Origin: Amoeboaphelidium protococcarum
Taxonomy: Eukaryota > Aphelidiomycota > Aphelidea
Length of the DNA: 64,000 bases
Assembly (NCBI GenBank): GCA_023515745.1
Contig: JALECJ010000254.1
Location: 310,001 to 374,000 of the forward strand
Direction: 5' to 3'
The position numbers and the translations under genes were made by a program. A model generated the notes under the pieces. It saw only the letters and a program-made list of their open reading frames with translations, was not told the DNA's origin and ran no database searches. Positions 13,366 through 26,202 of the stretch are shown here, in pieces (position 1 is the stretch's first letter; each line of letters begins with the position of its first letter).

Positions 13366-13992
13366 ATGAATGCAGTTTGGTTATTGCAATCACGAATTAT
13401 TTTAAAAATGATTAATCTTTAACCTCTTTAGTTCCTGAGTAGAATATTGTTTGATCATAAATTATTACGACCATCAGCAAAGATTGTATCTCCGGCGACT
13501 ATTGATACTGCAGCGAAATGGAAATAGTTGTTGGAATCTGATGTGGGATTAAAGACTGGACAGAATGTGATATTATTGATTGATAAAGACAACTGCTGGT
13601 GTCATCCGCGTCAAGATTCTGTATATGAGGAATATCGATAGTCTTTTACAGCGATGAGCGAGTCATTTCAGAATGTTTATTGGCTCAGTAATACCATTTC
13701 TTTGGATCCTCAGTATCGCGATTCTAATTAGAAGTTTGAAGGCCTTGAAGTGATTCCAGTCACTTCTAAAAAGCCAGCATGTGGAGAGGAAGTTGAGAAA
13801 TTCCTGCGGACGCGTCACTTTGACTTTGAATATTCTCAAGTCGTCATGATGGGTGATAGAGTGCTCACTGATGTCCTGATGTCTAATGATCGAGGATGGA
13901 AATCAATTCTGGTATAGACGGTGATCGACGAGTCAGCCGAAGGTTATGGTGCTTTTATATTTCGAAAGATTGAGCGAATGTTTTTAATTTGA
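13366..13992 (+). CDS. GEP4: GEP4-like mitochondrial phosphatidylglycerophosphatase (HAD)
   Basis: 208 residues, with TGA in frame directly before the ATG. HAD motif I is IDKDNCW, with both Asp of DxD kept (DKDN as in the Gep4/YqeG family). VYWLSNTIS corresponds to the motif II region, TSKKPACGEE to motif III Lys, and MMGDRVLTDVLMSN to motif IV GDxxxTD. Gep4 dephosphorylates phosphatidylglycerophosphate in cardiolipin synthesis at the inner mitochondrial membrane. Yeast Gep4 is 185 residues, so length fits. The first 30 residues carry Arg and Lys but no acidic residues, suiting a mitochondrial presequence. Confidence 0.88.
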
Positions 13993-14367
13993 TACAGTAA
14001 TAGACTTCAATTGCTATTAAATTAATATTCCCTCGTAATTTCTTTACCTACATTGATGTTTATTAGATTTCTGTACACGTTACCATAGATGTATTCAACG
14101 TGATTCAGCGCAGGTACCGATTCCTGATTGAACGAACCTGTGTACTGTTCATCATAGACATAGCACAGTAATATCTTGACACGATTTGAAGAGCGCATTT
14201 ACTGCAAACTATCTGTTAAAATTTGCTAGTGGGTCCTACAATAGACTAGTTCCATTGTACATGTGAATTTGACAGAAAGGGGAAGTGATTGATCAAGGGG
14301 CCAATGAGCTGAATAGAAAGATTGTTTGATAATACCACTCAGCTCTTTTCTAAAATTCAGCACAAAA
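13993..14367. other. Intergenic, no gene seen
   Basis: 375 bp between two plus-strand genes. AT-rich; no open frame, tRNA or repeat that I can support. Confidence 0.5.
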
Positions 14368-15483
14368 ATGGCATAGTATTTCTTTGCATTTGTGCTGCTT
14401 ATAGCTCAAGCCTGTAATGCTACTCCGGTGGTCGAAGACAAGCTTGTTCCGGTCTTGGAAGTTTCTGTTTAGCTACCTGAATTTAACTCGTATGCGAAAG
14501 TGTGCCCTCCTGCACTGGAATATAAACTCTAGCCTGCTGCTTTGAGATATCCATTCCAAGCTCAATGCAGTATCGTGGTTTAGCCTCTCTGTTCTTTTGG
14601 CCAATAAACTATCAACTTTGTTACTTTATACCACTAATATAAATTCAATAAATTTTTGGCGTTCAAGGTCAGATGCGCTCCATCCATGGTAGAAATGCTG
14701 TCCGTTTATAAAGTTGAATGGCGCGTAGATATCGAATTTCCCGGGGAGACTGATGCTCATGGTACAGGGTCTGAGTACTGCAGTGATGTCAAGTTGCAAT
14801 AGCCGACTGAAATTGAGATTCGGAATTTGGAAATTGCAAATTTGAACGAGAGAAGGATGTTTGTCCCCAAGTTATCAGTCACCGTTTACGGTACTTAATC
14901 TTAGTACGATTAAGTGCTCAAATGGCGTGATTTGACTCAAAGTTTTACTTTTTCGTCACTGGGGCAAAATTTATGGACCCAAGTACTTGATTAAGATTCT
15001 CATTTGGATTCAGAGTCCGATTCCGACTTGAATATACAACTTGTTACGCGAGATGATCGCATCAAGTGCCATCTTAATGTGTTAAAGGCGTCAGCAGGCC
15101 CAGGCTCTTATTTTACCATTGTACCAAAAGGAACTTATAAAGTATCTCTGGATTTGTATCCATCGAATGTGGTGTTTTCGGCATTGTAAATGATCTACAT
15201 TGGGGAAACTGATATCGCCTCCGCCAAAATGTCTGGGATGACTTTCAGTGACAAGATTGATTTTGTGGGATTAATCTACCGTTTTGGAGTCAAATTTGCG
15301 TTTGCTAGCGTGATATCCTTAAGCGTCTTCCTATTGAAGAGTTTGACTAATGCAGAGAGTGTTGGTAAGATTGGCGCCATATTAACTCTTGATAGTTCCG
15401 TAGAAGGTGACAAGTTCTTGTAGTAGATGTACAATGTCGCTGCACTCAACTCTGTAGGTTAGTCACTGCTATCCGGAATTTGA
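14368..15483 (+). CDS. Secreted or single-pass orphan protein
   Basis: 371 residues. It starts with a clear signal peptide (MAQYFFAFVLLIAQACNA, cleavage near residue 18) and has scattered Cys residues in the mature part (VCPPALEYK, QCSIVV, PLCSFG, RCAPSM, EYCSDVK). The central part is beta-strand-rich. A C-terminal hydrophobic stretch (VGLIYRFGVKFAFASVISL, ~residues 297-320) may be a membrane anchor. I do not recognise the family. Placement suggests the secretory pathway; any function is unknown. Confidence 0.8.
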
Positions 15484-15621
15484 AAGTAGATTTATCAGAA
15501 TTTAAATATTAGAAAATTGATTATAATAGAGAATTTAACATTGTTTTATCTTATATTACAGTTACCAGTGAACTATTACAATCGTGAGGAAACTCTAAGG
15601 TATTAAAACCCACATGTAATG

Positions 15622-16983
15622 TCACTCAGTATTACTTTGATGAACAGTGTTGACATATGATCGCTCCACTCTGAATATCAACCAAACGTTACGCCGAAGT
15701 ATCTCAACAATCATCAATGTGTACATTGACCAGTTCGGATGCAAGTTATATCCATAATACTCGATCATTATCTTTATGAGCCAAGAGAACCGCGCCAGGA
15801 AGTTGAATAAGCAGAGCGCATAATAAAGACTGTGAGACGATTAAAGTTTAGAACTTCCACTTGCAATCGTATGTTGACCAGCCCGTCGAGGTGAAGATAG
15901 AACTAGATCATTCTAGTCCTCTCCAATTAAAGGTTAGACCAACATCACTTTATTGTCGATGTAAAGTAAAGGATACACGATAAAGTGATGCCATTAAACG
16001 AGCAAGTGCTGTCTCAGGTAGCCAAATCGACGCTATCCAAGTTCCCAATCGTAAAAAATATCCCAGTATAAACTAAACGATGAATTGAATATTGCACATA
16101 CAAACCATGCAGCCAAGATGTAACTGTTTTGTTTATTATCAAATATCCGGAGAAGATAAGCACACGTTAATACAGGAAGGATACTGCAATATTTAAGACC
16201 GTTCCAAAATTGATGCTTCTGCCCACAGCGATAATCGGCGACACATTATCGCAATCGTATGAGGTACGGAGTTGAGATGAGCATGAATACAAAGATTGAA
16301 TTATTACAGCGTGAGCTCTAGTAAGAGTCCAAATCGTACGAAGTTAAAAATGAACACATGATGACAGATAGATCACCAAATGCTCTAGAGTAAGAAGTGA
16401 GAACATCCGCGAATAACACTTAGCTGAGCTTAGTTTACTGCGTCATGGGAGAGTATACAGCGGTGGATATTAGGTAAGACATGAGTGCCAGAAGATTGGA
16501 ATTCTACCGCATAATGTATAGAGCAACGCCAGCGAATGAGACACAAGACATCAATATAACAAAGGCTTCATCCAAATCAGCTAAACTCTGCGGATGCTAG
16601 CCAAAGTTTTATTATTAATCTCTGATAAGGGTGAAAATCACCATCCAGAACAGTGTAAGCGCGGTAAGCCAGAAGCTCAGCAGTCTCAGCGACCGCAGTA
16701 GCTGCACAAAACTAGACTCTGAGTGACTGGACTCATACTAAATCAACCTCAGAAAATCAATTCCAGCATTAGCGAGCACTTGCAGACTTAGAGCGAATAA
16801 ATATATGCCTAGCGTTATAAGCAACATCGATCGATACATGGGTGGCAGAATCTACTCCAACTCGACATCAAGCCATGAAACTGGAAGCATGAGCCAGGAC
16901 AGTCCAATGAAGGACACCAGAAGGATAATGTACAATCTGTTTCGCTAATAAAACGGCTTCCCCCCTGCTGACATATATGGCAT
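15622..16983 (-). CDS. ERD1: EXS-domain membrane protein, ERD1-like
   Basis: 453 residues; a second ATG three codons downstream is also possible. It has about eight hydrophobic segments and the EXS signatures AIFNSSFSLYWDIFYDW (near residue 300) and NFLARFSWLIK, with IEYYGYNLHPNW, IVEILRR and a final FRVE. It lacks an SPX domain, which fits the ERD1 subgroup. Yeast Erd1 recycles phosphate from the Golgi lumen and is needed for glycosyltransferase retention. It is distinct from the SPX-EXS gene at 963-3539. The 3' end faces the secreted protein gene, 138 bp away. Confidence 0.87.
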
Positions 16984-17128
16984 GTATTTATTTCTATACT
17001 TGTTTCAAATCTTTATAGCTTCAACTATAAGTGGGAATACGGATATATCAATGAGAAACGTTACTAAAGGAGAAAGGTTGATAAATCTCTCGTCACTCGA
17101 TCACCGCAGAATTTCAATTGAAGACGAG

Positions 17129-18012
17129 ATGAAGTTGAATGAGGATACAGTATTGGTATTCTTTTTTTATTGTCATCTTCTTACAAAACATATGTAAATA
17201 TTGTAGTTGAATGGCGATATAATGCTTGTGCCGTACACTAGAGAACACGTTCCTGCTTATCACTAATGGATGCAGGATCCAATCTTGAGAGGTAATCTGC
17301 CAGATACGCGTCCGCTGATTAACCTCATATAATTAAAGACGGTAGAGTAAACTGCAAGCGAACCTCTCACGTTAGATGAAGAATACGAAATGCAATAAAA
17401 ATGGCGACTAGATGATGATAGTAAGTCACAGCGTTATATTATCCGAAGAATCATTTAATCGTGTAGAACTGACGTTTATCATCATGCATCGCGATAATAC
17501 CCTGAAGGTGTAAAACGAGAGCGCGAGATTCAACTATGGAAGTAAGCTATCTGTACTTTACATGATCAACTTTATCATCTCTCAGTAATTATAATAATCT
17601 TCTTTTCCAGGTAGACATGATTGGAGATGTGAATATATTCTTGCACAAAGATCAACGGGATGAAGGCAGTTCCGCAGACAACGCTAATCAAGAAGATCAA
17701 GTGGGCGAGATTGAGATTATGATCGCTGAGAGTGCGGCAAGAAAGCGCGGAATCGGTCGCCTGTGTGTCTAGATGATGCTTCTCTACGCGTGGAGGAATT
17801 TACAGGTGAAACGAGTGATGGCCAAAGTGGGCGAGAATAATCTCGGATCTCTGGCGCTGTTTCGCAATCTTGGCTTCACACAGTGTGCTTACACTAAGGT
17901 ATTTGAAGAGTACACATTCGAACTGAGTCTCACCGAAGATGTTATTAAGGATTATCCGCAATACTAGAATTTAAGATATTCAGAAATTTTGGGTATTGTA
18001 GATAATAAATGA
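17129..18012 (+). CDS. NAT9: NAT9-like N-acetyltransferase, five exons
   Basis: Exons 17129-17155, 17207-17291, 17346-17420, 17467-17541 and 17615-18012 give 219 residues in one frame; human NAT9 is 207. Spliced signatures follow NAT9: MKLNEDTVLLNGDIMLVPYT, then HVPAYHQWMQDPILREQTAS, EPLTLDEEYEMQ, KLTFIIM, MIGDVNIFLH. The GNAT acetyl-CoA loop is RKRGIGR, with EIEIMIAESAARKRG before it and NLGFTQCAYTKVFEE near the end. In animals NAT9 acts at microtubules; substrate unknown here. The start is chosen by homology, although the same frame is open to 16982. The last intron's acceptor was chosen to keep the frame. Confidence 0.88.
17156..17206 (+). other. NAT9 intron 1 (51 nt)
   Basis: GTATTC...TTGTAG in phase 0; removal joins TVL to LNGDIMLVPYT, matching NAT9. 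It contains no in-frame TGA, so only homology reveals it. Confidence 0.8.
17292..17345 (+). other. NAT9 intron 2 (54 nt)
   Basis: GTAATC...CGGTAG; removal joins DPILR to EQTASEPLTL, the conserved NAT9 block. Confidence 0.85.
17421..17466 (+). other. NAT9 intron 3 (46 nt)
   Basis: GTAAGT...GTGTAG; removal joins WRLDDD to KLTFIIM and changes frame as required. Confidence 0.85.
17542..17614 (+). other. NAT9 intron 4 (73 nt)
   Basis: GTAAGC...CCAGGTAG; the second of two nearby AGs (17614) keeps the frame into MIGDVNIFL. The acceptor at 17610 would not. Confidence 0.75.
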
Positions 18013-18314
18013 CCATCAAACAAAATACTCCCCCGTGTCATGCTCTGAAACGTTTTCTCTTCATTGCACGCCCAAGAGAAAAGCTTATCTCATTGGACAA
18101 ACGACGCGACGATCTGCTTTCCTCGAGTTTTTCATCCGTGTCTGCCACTTTGCATTTCCTCCCCTCGTCTTACAGTATTTAGTATAGTCTTTGGCTTTAG
18201 TTCACATTTGAGATTTAAGATTTATTATTTATTTACATACATTACCCATTATTACTCCTAGAGATTGATATATAAGTACATTCTAAATAAATTAAATCTT
18301 CTAATTCTAATATC
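18013..18314. other. Intergenic, upstream of the P4-ATPase
   Basis: 302 bp with pyrimidine-rich blocks before the flippase ATG. No coding frame or RNA gene that I can support. Confidence 0.5.
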
Positions 18315-21300
18315 ATGCCGAACTAGCAGTATTCACTTACTCTGGCCTCTAATGCCACACCTGGTAGCATGCGGAAACGTGAGAATGGTGTCTTGAAGGC
18401 AATGAAGAAAGCGATGAGGTTTATCATGGACTGTCTAATTTACATTTGGGAATTCTTGACATTTACTAGGCGGACTCCTACGCTGAAGGAATAGCGGACG
18501 ATTTATATCAATTAGGAGCCAGATGCTGCTGAGATTGTTAAACCGCGCTCACTATGGTCCAAGATATTGCCGTCTTTTGGTGGTGGGAAGGATAGTACTT
18601 AGTCGCATCATTAACTGCCGAGGTATCCATCGAATGCAGTATATACTACCAAGTACAATCTGATCACCTTTTTGCCCAAGAATTTATTCGAGCAGTTCAG
18701 GCGACTGGCTAATTTCTATTTTCTCGCCATGGTTATTGTTCAATCGCTACCATAATTCTAGTAGACTAGTCCCTTCTTCTCTGCTCTTCCTATTACGTTT
18801 ATTGTGCTTGTAACTGCTGCTAAAGATGCTTTTGAAGATTGGCGACGAAGAGTTAGTGACTCGGAGATGAATAACAATACCTGCTACATCTTGGACAATG
18901 TCAGGAATCACAATATTCTGCATGATAGATGGTCACATTTAAAGATGAGATTTAATGAGCACAAGGCGCGATGGATGCAAAAGTTGAGAAAATAGGATGA
19001 TAAAGATGGTGCACCTAGTGTACATTCTCTTATACACGACGGTGAAGAGTCTGTTATAGAAGGTGGTCCTTATTGGCGTTAATCAACGTGGAAGAATGTA
19101 CGCGTTGGAGATTTCGTTAAGCTGTCTAATAATTAGTCAATTCCGGCGGACATTCTTGTCTTATCTACCAGTGAGAGTGACGGCGTATGTTATATCGAGA
19201 CCAAGAATCTGGATGGAGAGACCAACTTGAAATTACGTAGTGCTTTGTAAGAGACGCAGCATATTGATTCCGCAGCTGATTGCAGTAGATTCGAGTGTAA
19301 AATAGTTGCTGAGCCTGCGCACGTTAATCTTTACTCTTTATAAGCGGCACTCACTGTCAAGTTGTCTGAAGAAGAGACTAAAGTATACCCGCTGACTATC
19401 AAAGAGACGCTTCTACGTGGTTGCACTCTTCGTAATACCAAATGGGTCATCGGAATTGTGATGTACACTGGATCAGAGTGTAAAGTTATTCTGAATGCAG
19501 GCAAAACTCCATCGAAGCGTAGTCGTGTTGAAAAGTTGATGAACTTGTAGGTGTTGTTGAATCTTCTCCTGCTGGTCATTCTGTGTGTGCTGATTGCTCT
19601 TATCCATGGCATAGTTTCCGCGGATGATATCAACGATGGCTCAGCTCTGGATCGACCACCTCAAGATTTGGTCACGTCTAGTTTGGCGGTTTTCGTTGTC
19701 AGTCTGATCATGCTGTAGAACTTTGTACCCATCTCGTTGTACGTCACGTCTGAAATTGTAAAGGTTGCATAGGCTTACTTTATCTGGCAAGATTTAGACA
19801 TGTACTACGAGGAACTTGATCTGCCTTGTGTACCAAAGACTTGGACTATATCTGACGACTTGGGTCAAATTGAGTATATCTTCAGTGATAAGACTGGTAC
19901 CTTGACTAGGAATGTGATGGAGTTTAGATAGTGCTCTATTAACGGTGTGGTATACGGTGGGTGTTAGGAGGACGAGATTGAAGAAGAAGTCGCCCAGCCT
20001 CTTCCTTCCAGCCGCTAACGTTTATCAAAGCAGGAGAGCATTGCCATGTCTGAGTAGAGCATGATTAGAGATTTGGAGAATTTTTACAATAATCCATACG
20101 CTGACGATAAAGTTACCTTTGTTGATCCTAATTTCGTGCGTGATTTGCATTACGGGTCTCCAGATGACTAGTAGTAGAAGGAGAAGATTAAAGAGTTTTT
20201 CATGCATCTGGCTTTGTGTCATACAGTTCTTAGTGAGCAGAGTAAAGATGAAGATGATAAGCCGCATATCCTTTATAAGGCTTAGTCTCCTGATGAAGCA
20301 GCTCTGGTAGCTACTGCCAAGAATGTTGGCTTCACGTTTCTGGAGAGATCTGGGGACGATTTGATTATCGATGCTCTGGGTTAGAAGATTAGAGTCACCG
20401 TGCTAGAGTATCTGGAGTTCAATAGTGCGCGAAAGAGAATGTCTGTCATTGTTCGGCACTAGAATGGAAAGATTGTTCTGTACTGCAAAGGCGCGGATAA
20501 TGTTATCATGCAGAGGTGTAAATCCGGGCAGGATGCTATGAAATAGATTGTCGGTGATCACTTGGAGCAATTTGCTGCCGAAGGTCTGAGAACACTCTGT
20601 CTTGCAAAGAAGGACATTGATGAATAGTTTTTCAAGGAGTGGTATGTTCGGTATTAGGAAGCGGCGTCTTCGCTTGATAATAGAGATGATCAAATGGATG
20701 ATGTTGCAGAGTAAATAGAGACCGATATGGAGCTTATAGGTGCTACAGCTATCGAGGATCAGTTGCAAGAAGGCGTGCCTGAGTGTATTTAATTTTTAAA
20801 AAGAGGTGGAATTAAAGTATGGGTGCTTACTGGTGATAAGATGGAGACGGCTATCAATATCGGTTATTCATGTTCTCTGTTAAGTTAAGGCATGTAGTTG
20901 ATTATAATTAAGGCTGATAATGAACAATAGGCTGCGTATTAGTTGAAGATTGCTTTAGAAAAATGCTTTCACCTTGATGTGAAGTAGCTGTTGCAGCATT
21001 ATTTCTAACAAGGGCTCTTGGATGAAGCTTATTATCACTCACTGCAGCATCACAATCATTCTGTAGATATGAATGATGTCCTACCTGAGATGGACTCTCG
21101 GAATGATGAGGACGATGATAATGATGCATTCGGTGTTAATGGTCCTTAAAAGTATGCAATTATCATTGATGGAGATGCTTTAAAATTTATGAATGATATG
21201 CTGGTGTCTCGACTATTTCTGGAGCTGAGTGCTCGAACTACGGCTGTAATATGCTGTAGAGTCTCTCCCAAGTAGAAAGCCCAAGTGGTCGATCTGGTGA

Positions 21301-22784
21301 AGAAGAATCGTCGCGCTATGACTTTGGCTATTGGTGATGGTGCCAATGATGTGTCCATGATATAGAAGGCCAATGTGGGGGTGGGCATAAATGGAAAGGA
21401 AGGTATGTAGGCTGTGATGGCCAGTGATTATGCCGTTGGACAGTTTCGGTATCTGAGTAAATTGCTGCTGGTTCATGGTCGATGGTCGTATTTCCGTATT
21501 GCTGAGATGGCGTTGCAAATGTTTTATAAGAATATGGTTTGGACTGTGGTGCTCTTCTGGTACCAGATCTACTGTGGATGGACAGGTACGATTCTGTATG
21601 ACTTCTTTCTGATCTTATTTTACAATCTATTCTACACTGGCCTGCCTCCTATCATCATTGGAGCGTTCGACAGAGATATCAATGACAGGCTTTCTATGTT
21701 GGTGCCTGAGGTATATGTTCACGGTATAAAGTAAAAGTTGTACACTTACAAACAATTTATACTGTACATCATTGATGGCGTTTATTAGAGTTTAGTCTGT
21801 TTTTACATTGCCTTTCTGGCAGCTGGAAATGGAAGTATAGTTTATGATGGATACGTTGCAGATAAGGCCGTTTTAGGAACTCTGGCGTCTACCTGTGCTG
21901 TACTGGTTGCCAATCTGTACATGGGCTTTGATAATCTTGCTTGGACATGGCTGTCTTTCTTCTCATATGGGATTGGTATTCTAATCTATTTCCTGATGGC
22001 TATAATTGTTTCGTTTATTAAAGGCTCGTCACTGTATGGTCTTGGATTTCAATTATTCGGCTCGCCGGTGTTTTATCTATCTGTCATACTGTCTGTGGTG
22101 ATTTGTATGCTGCCTCGGTATTTGTATAAGTACAGCTAAGTTCTGATTAGTCCTAGTGATATAGATATTCTCAGAGAAATTATAAAGTACAATCTGGTTG
22201 CCGAGCGTAACAAAATCCATGGTGATCGTGAGGATGATTTGATTAAAAAGTATGTGCCATCCAACATGGCTTCGAGGGAGGATATGTCTTAGGCCTTGGG
22301 AAGTGGTCAAGTGATGGAGATGTAACCTATCCCGCCGCGAAATCTTTCAATGGGACATAGAACTTCCTCGTTATAGCGGTTGAATGAAGAGATTAGGAAT
22401 AAAGTGGTCCGCCCGCTTAAGAAGAGCCTCCGTGATCTGCGCACTAAATCGCTCCTGGTTATTGGTGGTAATGCTTCGGAGCCTAATAGAGGATTTGCAT
22501 TCTCCCAAGAACCGGGAATGGCTTTGAGAATATAGCGCGTTCAGAGTCGATCCGATAATATGTCTGAACGTAACGCGTCAAGCTCTTTGCGAAAACAGTC
22601 TACTGGTGCGTCCATAGGCTAGCAGATATCTCCTCTAACCCCACTTGGTCCTATCAGTCCGCCAAGTCCTATTATACCGTCGCGCCATGACAGTTTGAAA
22701 GAGTCCACAGTACGAACATTCCTATCATAACAAGATGACATTGACACTGACAGCACTGGTGGTAAGGCTTCTAGTTTATAATGA
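18315..22784 (+). CDS. P4-type ATPase, phospholipid flippase
   Basis: 1489 residues in a single exon containing dozens of TAA/TAG Gln codons. The phosphorylation motif [15 protein letters not shown] has its catalytic Asp at residue 525. The actuator loop is [10 protein letters not shown], the nucleotide-binding domain has [11 protein letters not shown] and YCKGADNVI, and the hinge is [15 protein letters not shown] then [19 protein letters not shown]. Ten membrane segments are distributed as expected, with [10 protein letters not shown]-type sequence ([13 protein letters not shown]) in M6/M7. N-terminal [15 protein letters not shown] leads to [19 protein letters not shown]. It most resembles the Dnf/Drs2 class. 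These pumps move aminophospholipids to the cytosolic leaflet in Golgi, endosomes and plasma membrane with a Cdc50 partner. The long basic, Ser-rich C-terminal tail (~residues 1320-1489) is probably regulatory. Confidence 0.97.
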
Positions 22785-23105
22785 ATGCATTTTAAGAAGA
22801 ATGACGCTATTGCAAAGTAGAAGAAGAAATTATATTTACACTATCTGTCGATCTCGAACAAAATAGACCTCAATTAATTCATTTACCAATATTATTCTTT
22901 TCGATTACGAATATAGCATCATAATATTTCTTGCTCGATTTTGTAGAAGAAAGCTAAGCTATTCGAGCTCTTGTGATACACCTTGGTGTATTGTTATTGT
23001 AGGATAACCCAATCCATTTGACATCTACCGGTTAACATTAATGAACCTCAGAGGAGAGTCACCCCTTCTTCAGACTGATACGCGATTTAAACCAAACAAA
23101 TTAAA
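22785..23105. other. Intergenic, no gene seen
   Basis: 321 bp between two plus-strand genes; AT-rich, with no supported feature. Confidence 0.5.
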
Positions 23106-23657
23106 ATGCCTAGAGGAACTAACACCGATTCCGCTAGACGAGATAATGATGTTGATATCAACACAATGATGATGATCTCAGACCCGAATAATCCACGTAA
23201 TGACGAGATGTGGTCCAATACCGAGTACGCAAAAACTGTCTGTGTGGAGTACCTTGGACCCGCTTACGTTATCCATGGTAGATTATGGGGATAACCTGAG
23301 TACTATTACATTAATTTAGTTGTACGAGCTGCAGATTACACAATGCCTGCGCGCAATGTAGTCTTTATTGTGGTCACCGGATCTAACAAGACGCGCCTGT
23401 CTGCTGAGGTGATGAAGGCTTTGTTGCCAGCTGATTAGCCTGTGCCACAAGAGTTGGACGTGTGCTTTTAGAATCGCAGAGATTTGAGAATTACTGCAAA
23501 GTTATCGGATTGTGCAATTCCATCTTCTAGAGGAGATAACAACATTCTGGGAACTGACTTTTTAAATAGATGCTGCGAAAGTTCCCAATTTGGACGTGGT
23601 GCCGTAACTTTAACTTTGCGTGCCGAGTCGCGCATCATTGAGTCGTCACCATAGTGA
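23106..23657 (+). CDS. Retropepsin-like fold protein with Asp to Val at the active site
   Basis: 183 residues from ATG to TGA. The pattern GRLWGQPEYYYINLVVRAAD, then VFIVVTGSNKTRLS and finally NNILGTDFLNR (residues ~144-153), is that of clan AA retropepsin-like domains: a flexible N-strand, (D)TG(S/A), and the ILGxDFL psi-loop. At the expected Asp of DTGS, residue 90 is Val (GTC, one base from GAC). If the assignment is right, the protein is either catalytically dead or a degenerate gene. I see no reverse transcriptase or integrase nearby, so a cellular domesticated or single-domain protein is as likely as an element relic. The fold is inferred by eye. Confidence 0.7.
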
Positions 23658-23871
23658 GAAAATTGTACTACTGTATTTGGCTAACAAATTTGATTGAATA
23701 GTGTAGGAAGTTTTAAAAGATTATAATTATTTTAACTAGACTGCAGGCGTTTACTTCTCTAAGGAAGCGCAAAAGGTTTTAACTTCATCAGCAATTTTTG
23801 TATCATTGACTCACATTACTCTTTTAATTTCATATATAAAATTCATAAATTTACTACCGCAAGCATTATAA

Positions 23872-25911
23872 TCAACCGTGTCTAGCGATTTCACGTCCAA
23901 AAGCAGCCGCCATGAACCAATCTGATGCCAGACGAACTCTCTGTCTCAAACTGACCACCTCACTTAGGTACACACCTCTCCACAAGTACAAAGTCACCAA
24001 TCTACCAACCAAGCCTCCGCGATCAGAAGAACCAAAAGTGTATCCTCCGCCAAAATCAATCACTGCTCTCGACATTCCAAGATATGCCAGAGAACCCAAA
24101 TGATGATACTGGAAGGCTGGATAAAAGTTGTGATAATCAATTTTGGCGTCAAAGCGATGAGTATCACCAAACTGTTAAAACTTGCCCACGTATTAATTGA
24201 CTAATTGCTTCGATTTTCGCCAGGCACCAACATCTTCACCACTTTGCAATTTTTGTTATTCCAGCTGATAGTTTAGGAACTTTGCAATATACTTTCCCTA
24301 CTGCTGAGCCACCTGAGCAGTAGCCGGATATGCTTTTAACTTGTTGTTGATGTCAGAGACCATTTACTCAAACTCTTTGTACTCTAAGCTTCCGCTCTGA
24401 TTCTAGTCATACTCAGAAAATACGTGCGCCAATTTCTGCAGATATACTTGAGTTTGAGGATACTTCAATATCATCACCTGAGCCACTTACTAAAACTCAC
24501 TAAATGTAAGCGACTAATTCTACTCCTTACCGGCTTGTCTAAATAAATCCAGAATCTAATCAACCAACTTGGGTACCTCCACTGTAGAACAATCACCAAC
24601 TGCAAAGATATTACCATGACAATAGTCATCCTCGAGTACAGTGGATTAAGAAGACTAATTTTGGAAGCCTTGATACACTCCCTTGACGCGAAGTCTATCA
24701 TCAACTACAATTGCTCTAGAATGTGACTGAGTGGATATCTTTTGCACTATCCTCTCTGTCAATGGCTGCATTCCGACTCCAGTAGTCCAAACGCATAGAC
24801 CATAAGGGATTTTGATAGTCTCCACCTTCTTGGTATCTCTGTTGGAGAACTCATACGTCAGCTGATCCTCTTCAACCTGCGTGACTTTAGATCTCAACAG
24901 CACTTCAATACCATCCCGTTCAAATTTCTCCCTGGCATATTCAGAAATCTTCTCATCGTAAGTGTTCAGTATGTGATCCACACTTTGGATGATACAAACT
25001 CTGACGTGCTATTTCAAATGGGGGAAGAAACGAGAGAGGTCATCATTGAGATAGTCATACAATTCGGCGGCGAATTCAACTCCAGTCGGACCTCCACCAC
25101 AAATGACAAAGGTGAGCAACTTCTTCACCTGATCCTCACTCAGCAATGGAACGGAAGCCTTCTCAAAATTCTAAATAATCTTGGCCTTGATCTTTCTAAC
25201 ATCCCCAGCAGTCTTCAGAAAGCTGCAATACTCACCGACACCCTTGACGCCAAACGTGATGCTTTTACTCCCCACAGCGATGATACACTTGTCAAATGGA
25301 ACGTAAAACTTTCCACTTTCTGCAGTCTCGCAGAGAACTCTATTGCTACCATTAGGGAACTTTACAGGGTCATAGTATTCTAAATCAACAGCAGCTCCTT
25401 CGATATAACTGTATTCAACTTCGTTGATATCTCCATTGTTAGAAGTCCACCCACTCTTCTTCATGATGTTACGAATAGGTTCAGTCAGAGAGTTGATCTA
25501 CGTGGTACCAACACAACATGATGGAAGGAGAGGAGTAAATAAAAAGTAATTAGTGGGAGATATCACAGTGATAGTGTAATCTTTACTCAGATTCTTAATC
25601 AGCGCTACACTGGCCCATCCGCTTCCCAGCACAACCACGTGAGGCTTTTACTTGTTTCCAGTCACATTCTGCGGTATAAAAGTTGGGTACTAAGAGGATG
25701 ATTATTGGTCGGGGATCAACTGATTAGATCTTGGGACCGATGGTGTAGAGTCTTGATGCAGCAGTGACTTGTAAGAGGTGTTGGTCAGTTTTCGACTTAG
25801 ATTCAATGTACATACAGCAGATGCAGATGCAGATGCAGCCAATATTTTAAAGCACTTCAGTCTTGAACTATTTCGCATAATAATACCTTGTAATGCACTC
25901 GATTCTAGCAT
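23872..25911 (-). CDS. NDE1: Alternative NADH dehydrogenase (NDH-2) with EF-hand
   Basis: 679 residues, first ATG after an in-frame TGA. The N-terminus is Ser/Arg-rich and suits mitochondrial import. FAD-binding [17 protein letters not shown] and [17 protein letters not shown] are followed by [16 protein letters not shown], the NADH-binding fold. NIFAVGDCS binds the second FAD loop. An EF-hand, [17 protein letters not shown] (~residue 500), is inserted before the C-terminal [15 protein letters not shown] and the terminal helix typical of membrane-bound external enzymes. It oxidises NADH to feed ubiquinone without proton pumping. The EF-hand implies Ca2+ control, as in fungal and plant external NDH-2. 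Confidence 0.95.
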
Positions 25912-26202
25912 TTGGTAGAGATACAATTTAAAATAAAGTGCGAGCTATTATGATATGACTCAGTCAGCGATAATGGCAGATTTTAATGAGTATGATTTGA
26001 GGCAAGTAAGTGAGATAGATTGTTTGAAAGGGCTGCACCATGAAGAGAAAAGCTTAATTGATTAAACACAGTGAATTGTTTGTGAAAGTATAAGTGTGAG
26101 TTCCTACCACATATCTCACGGTGGCCTTCAACCATGAAGCATACTTAGCAATTATATTTTCAAATATATAATTAAAATTTGTTCACTTTCATCCAAGTAC
26201 GA

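Noticed and set aside
15004-15423. Two short separate genes in 15004-15423
   Set aside because: They are pieces of one 371-residue frame split only by TAA/TAG Gln codons.
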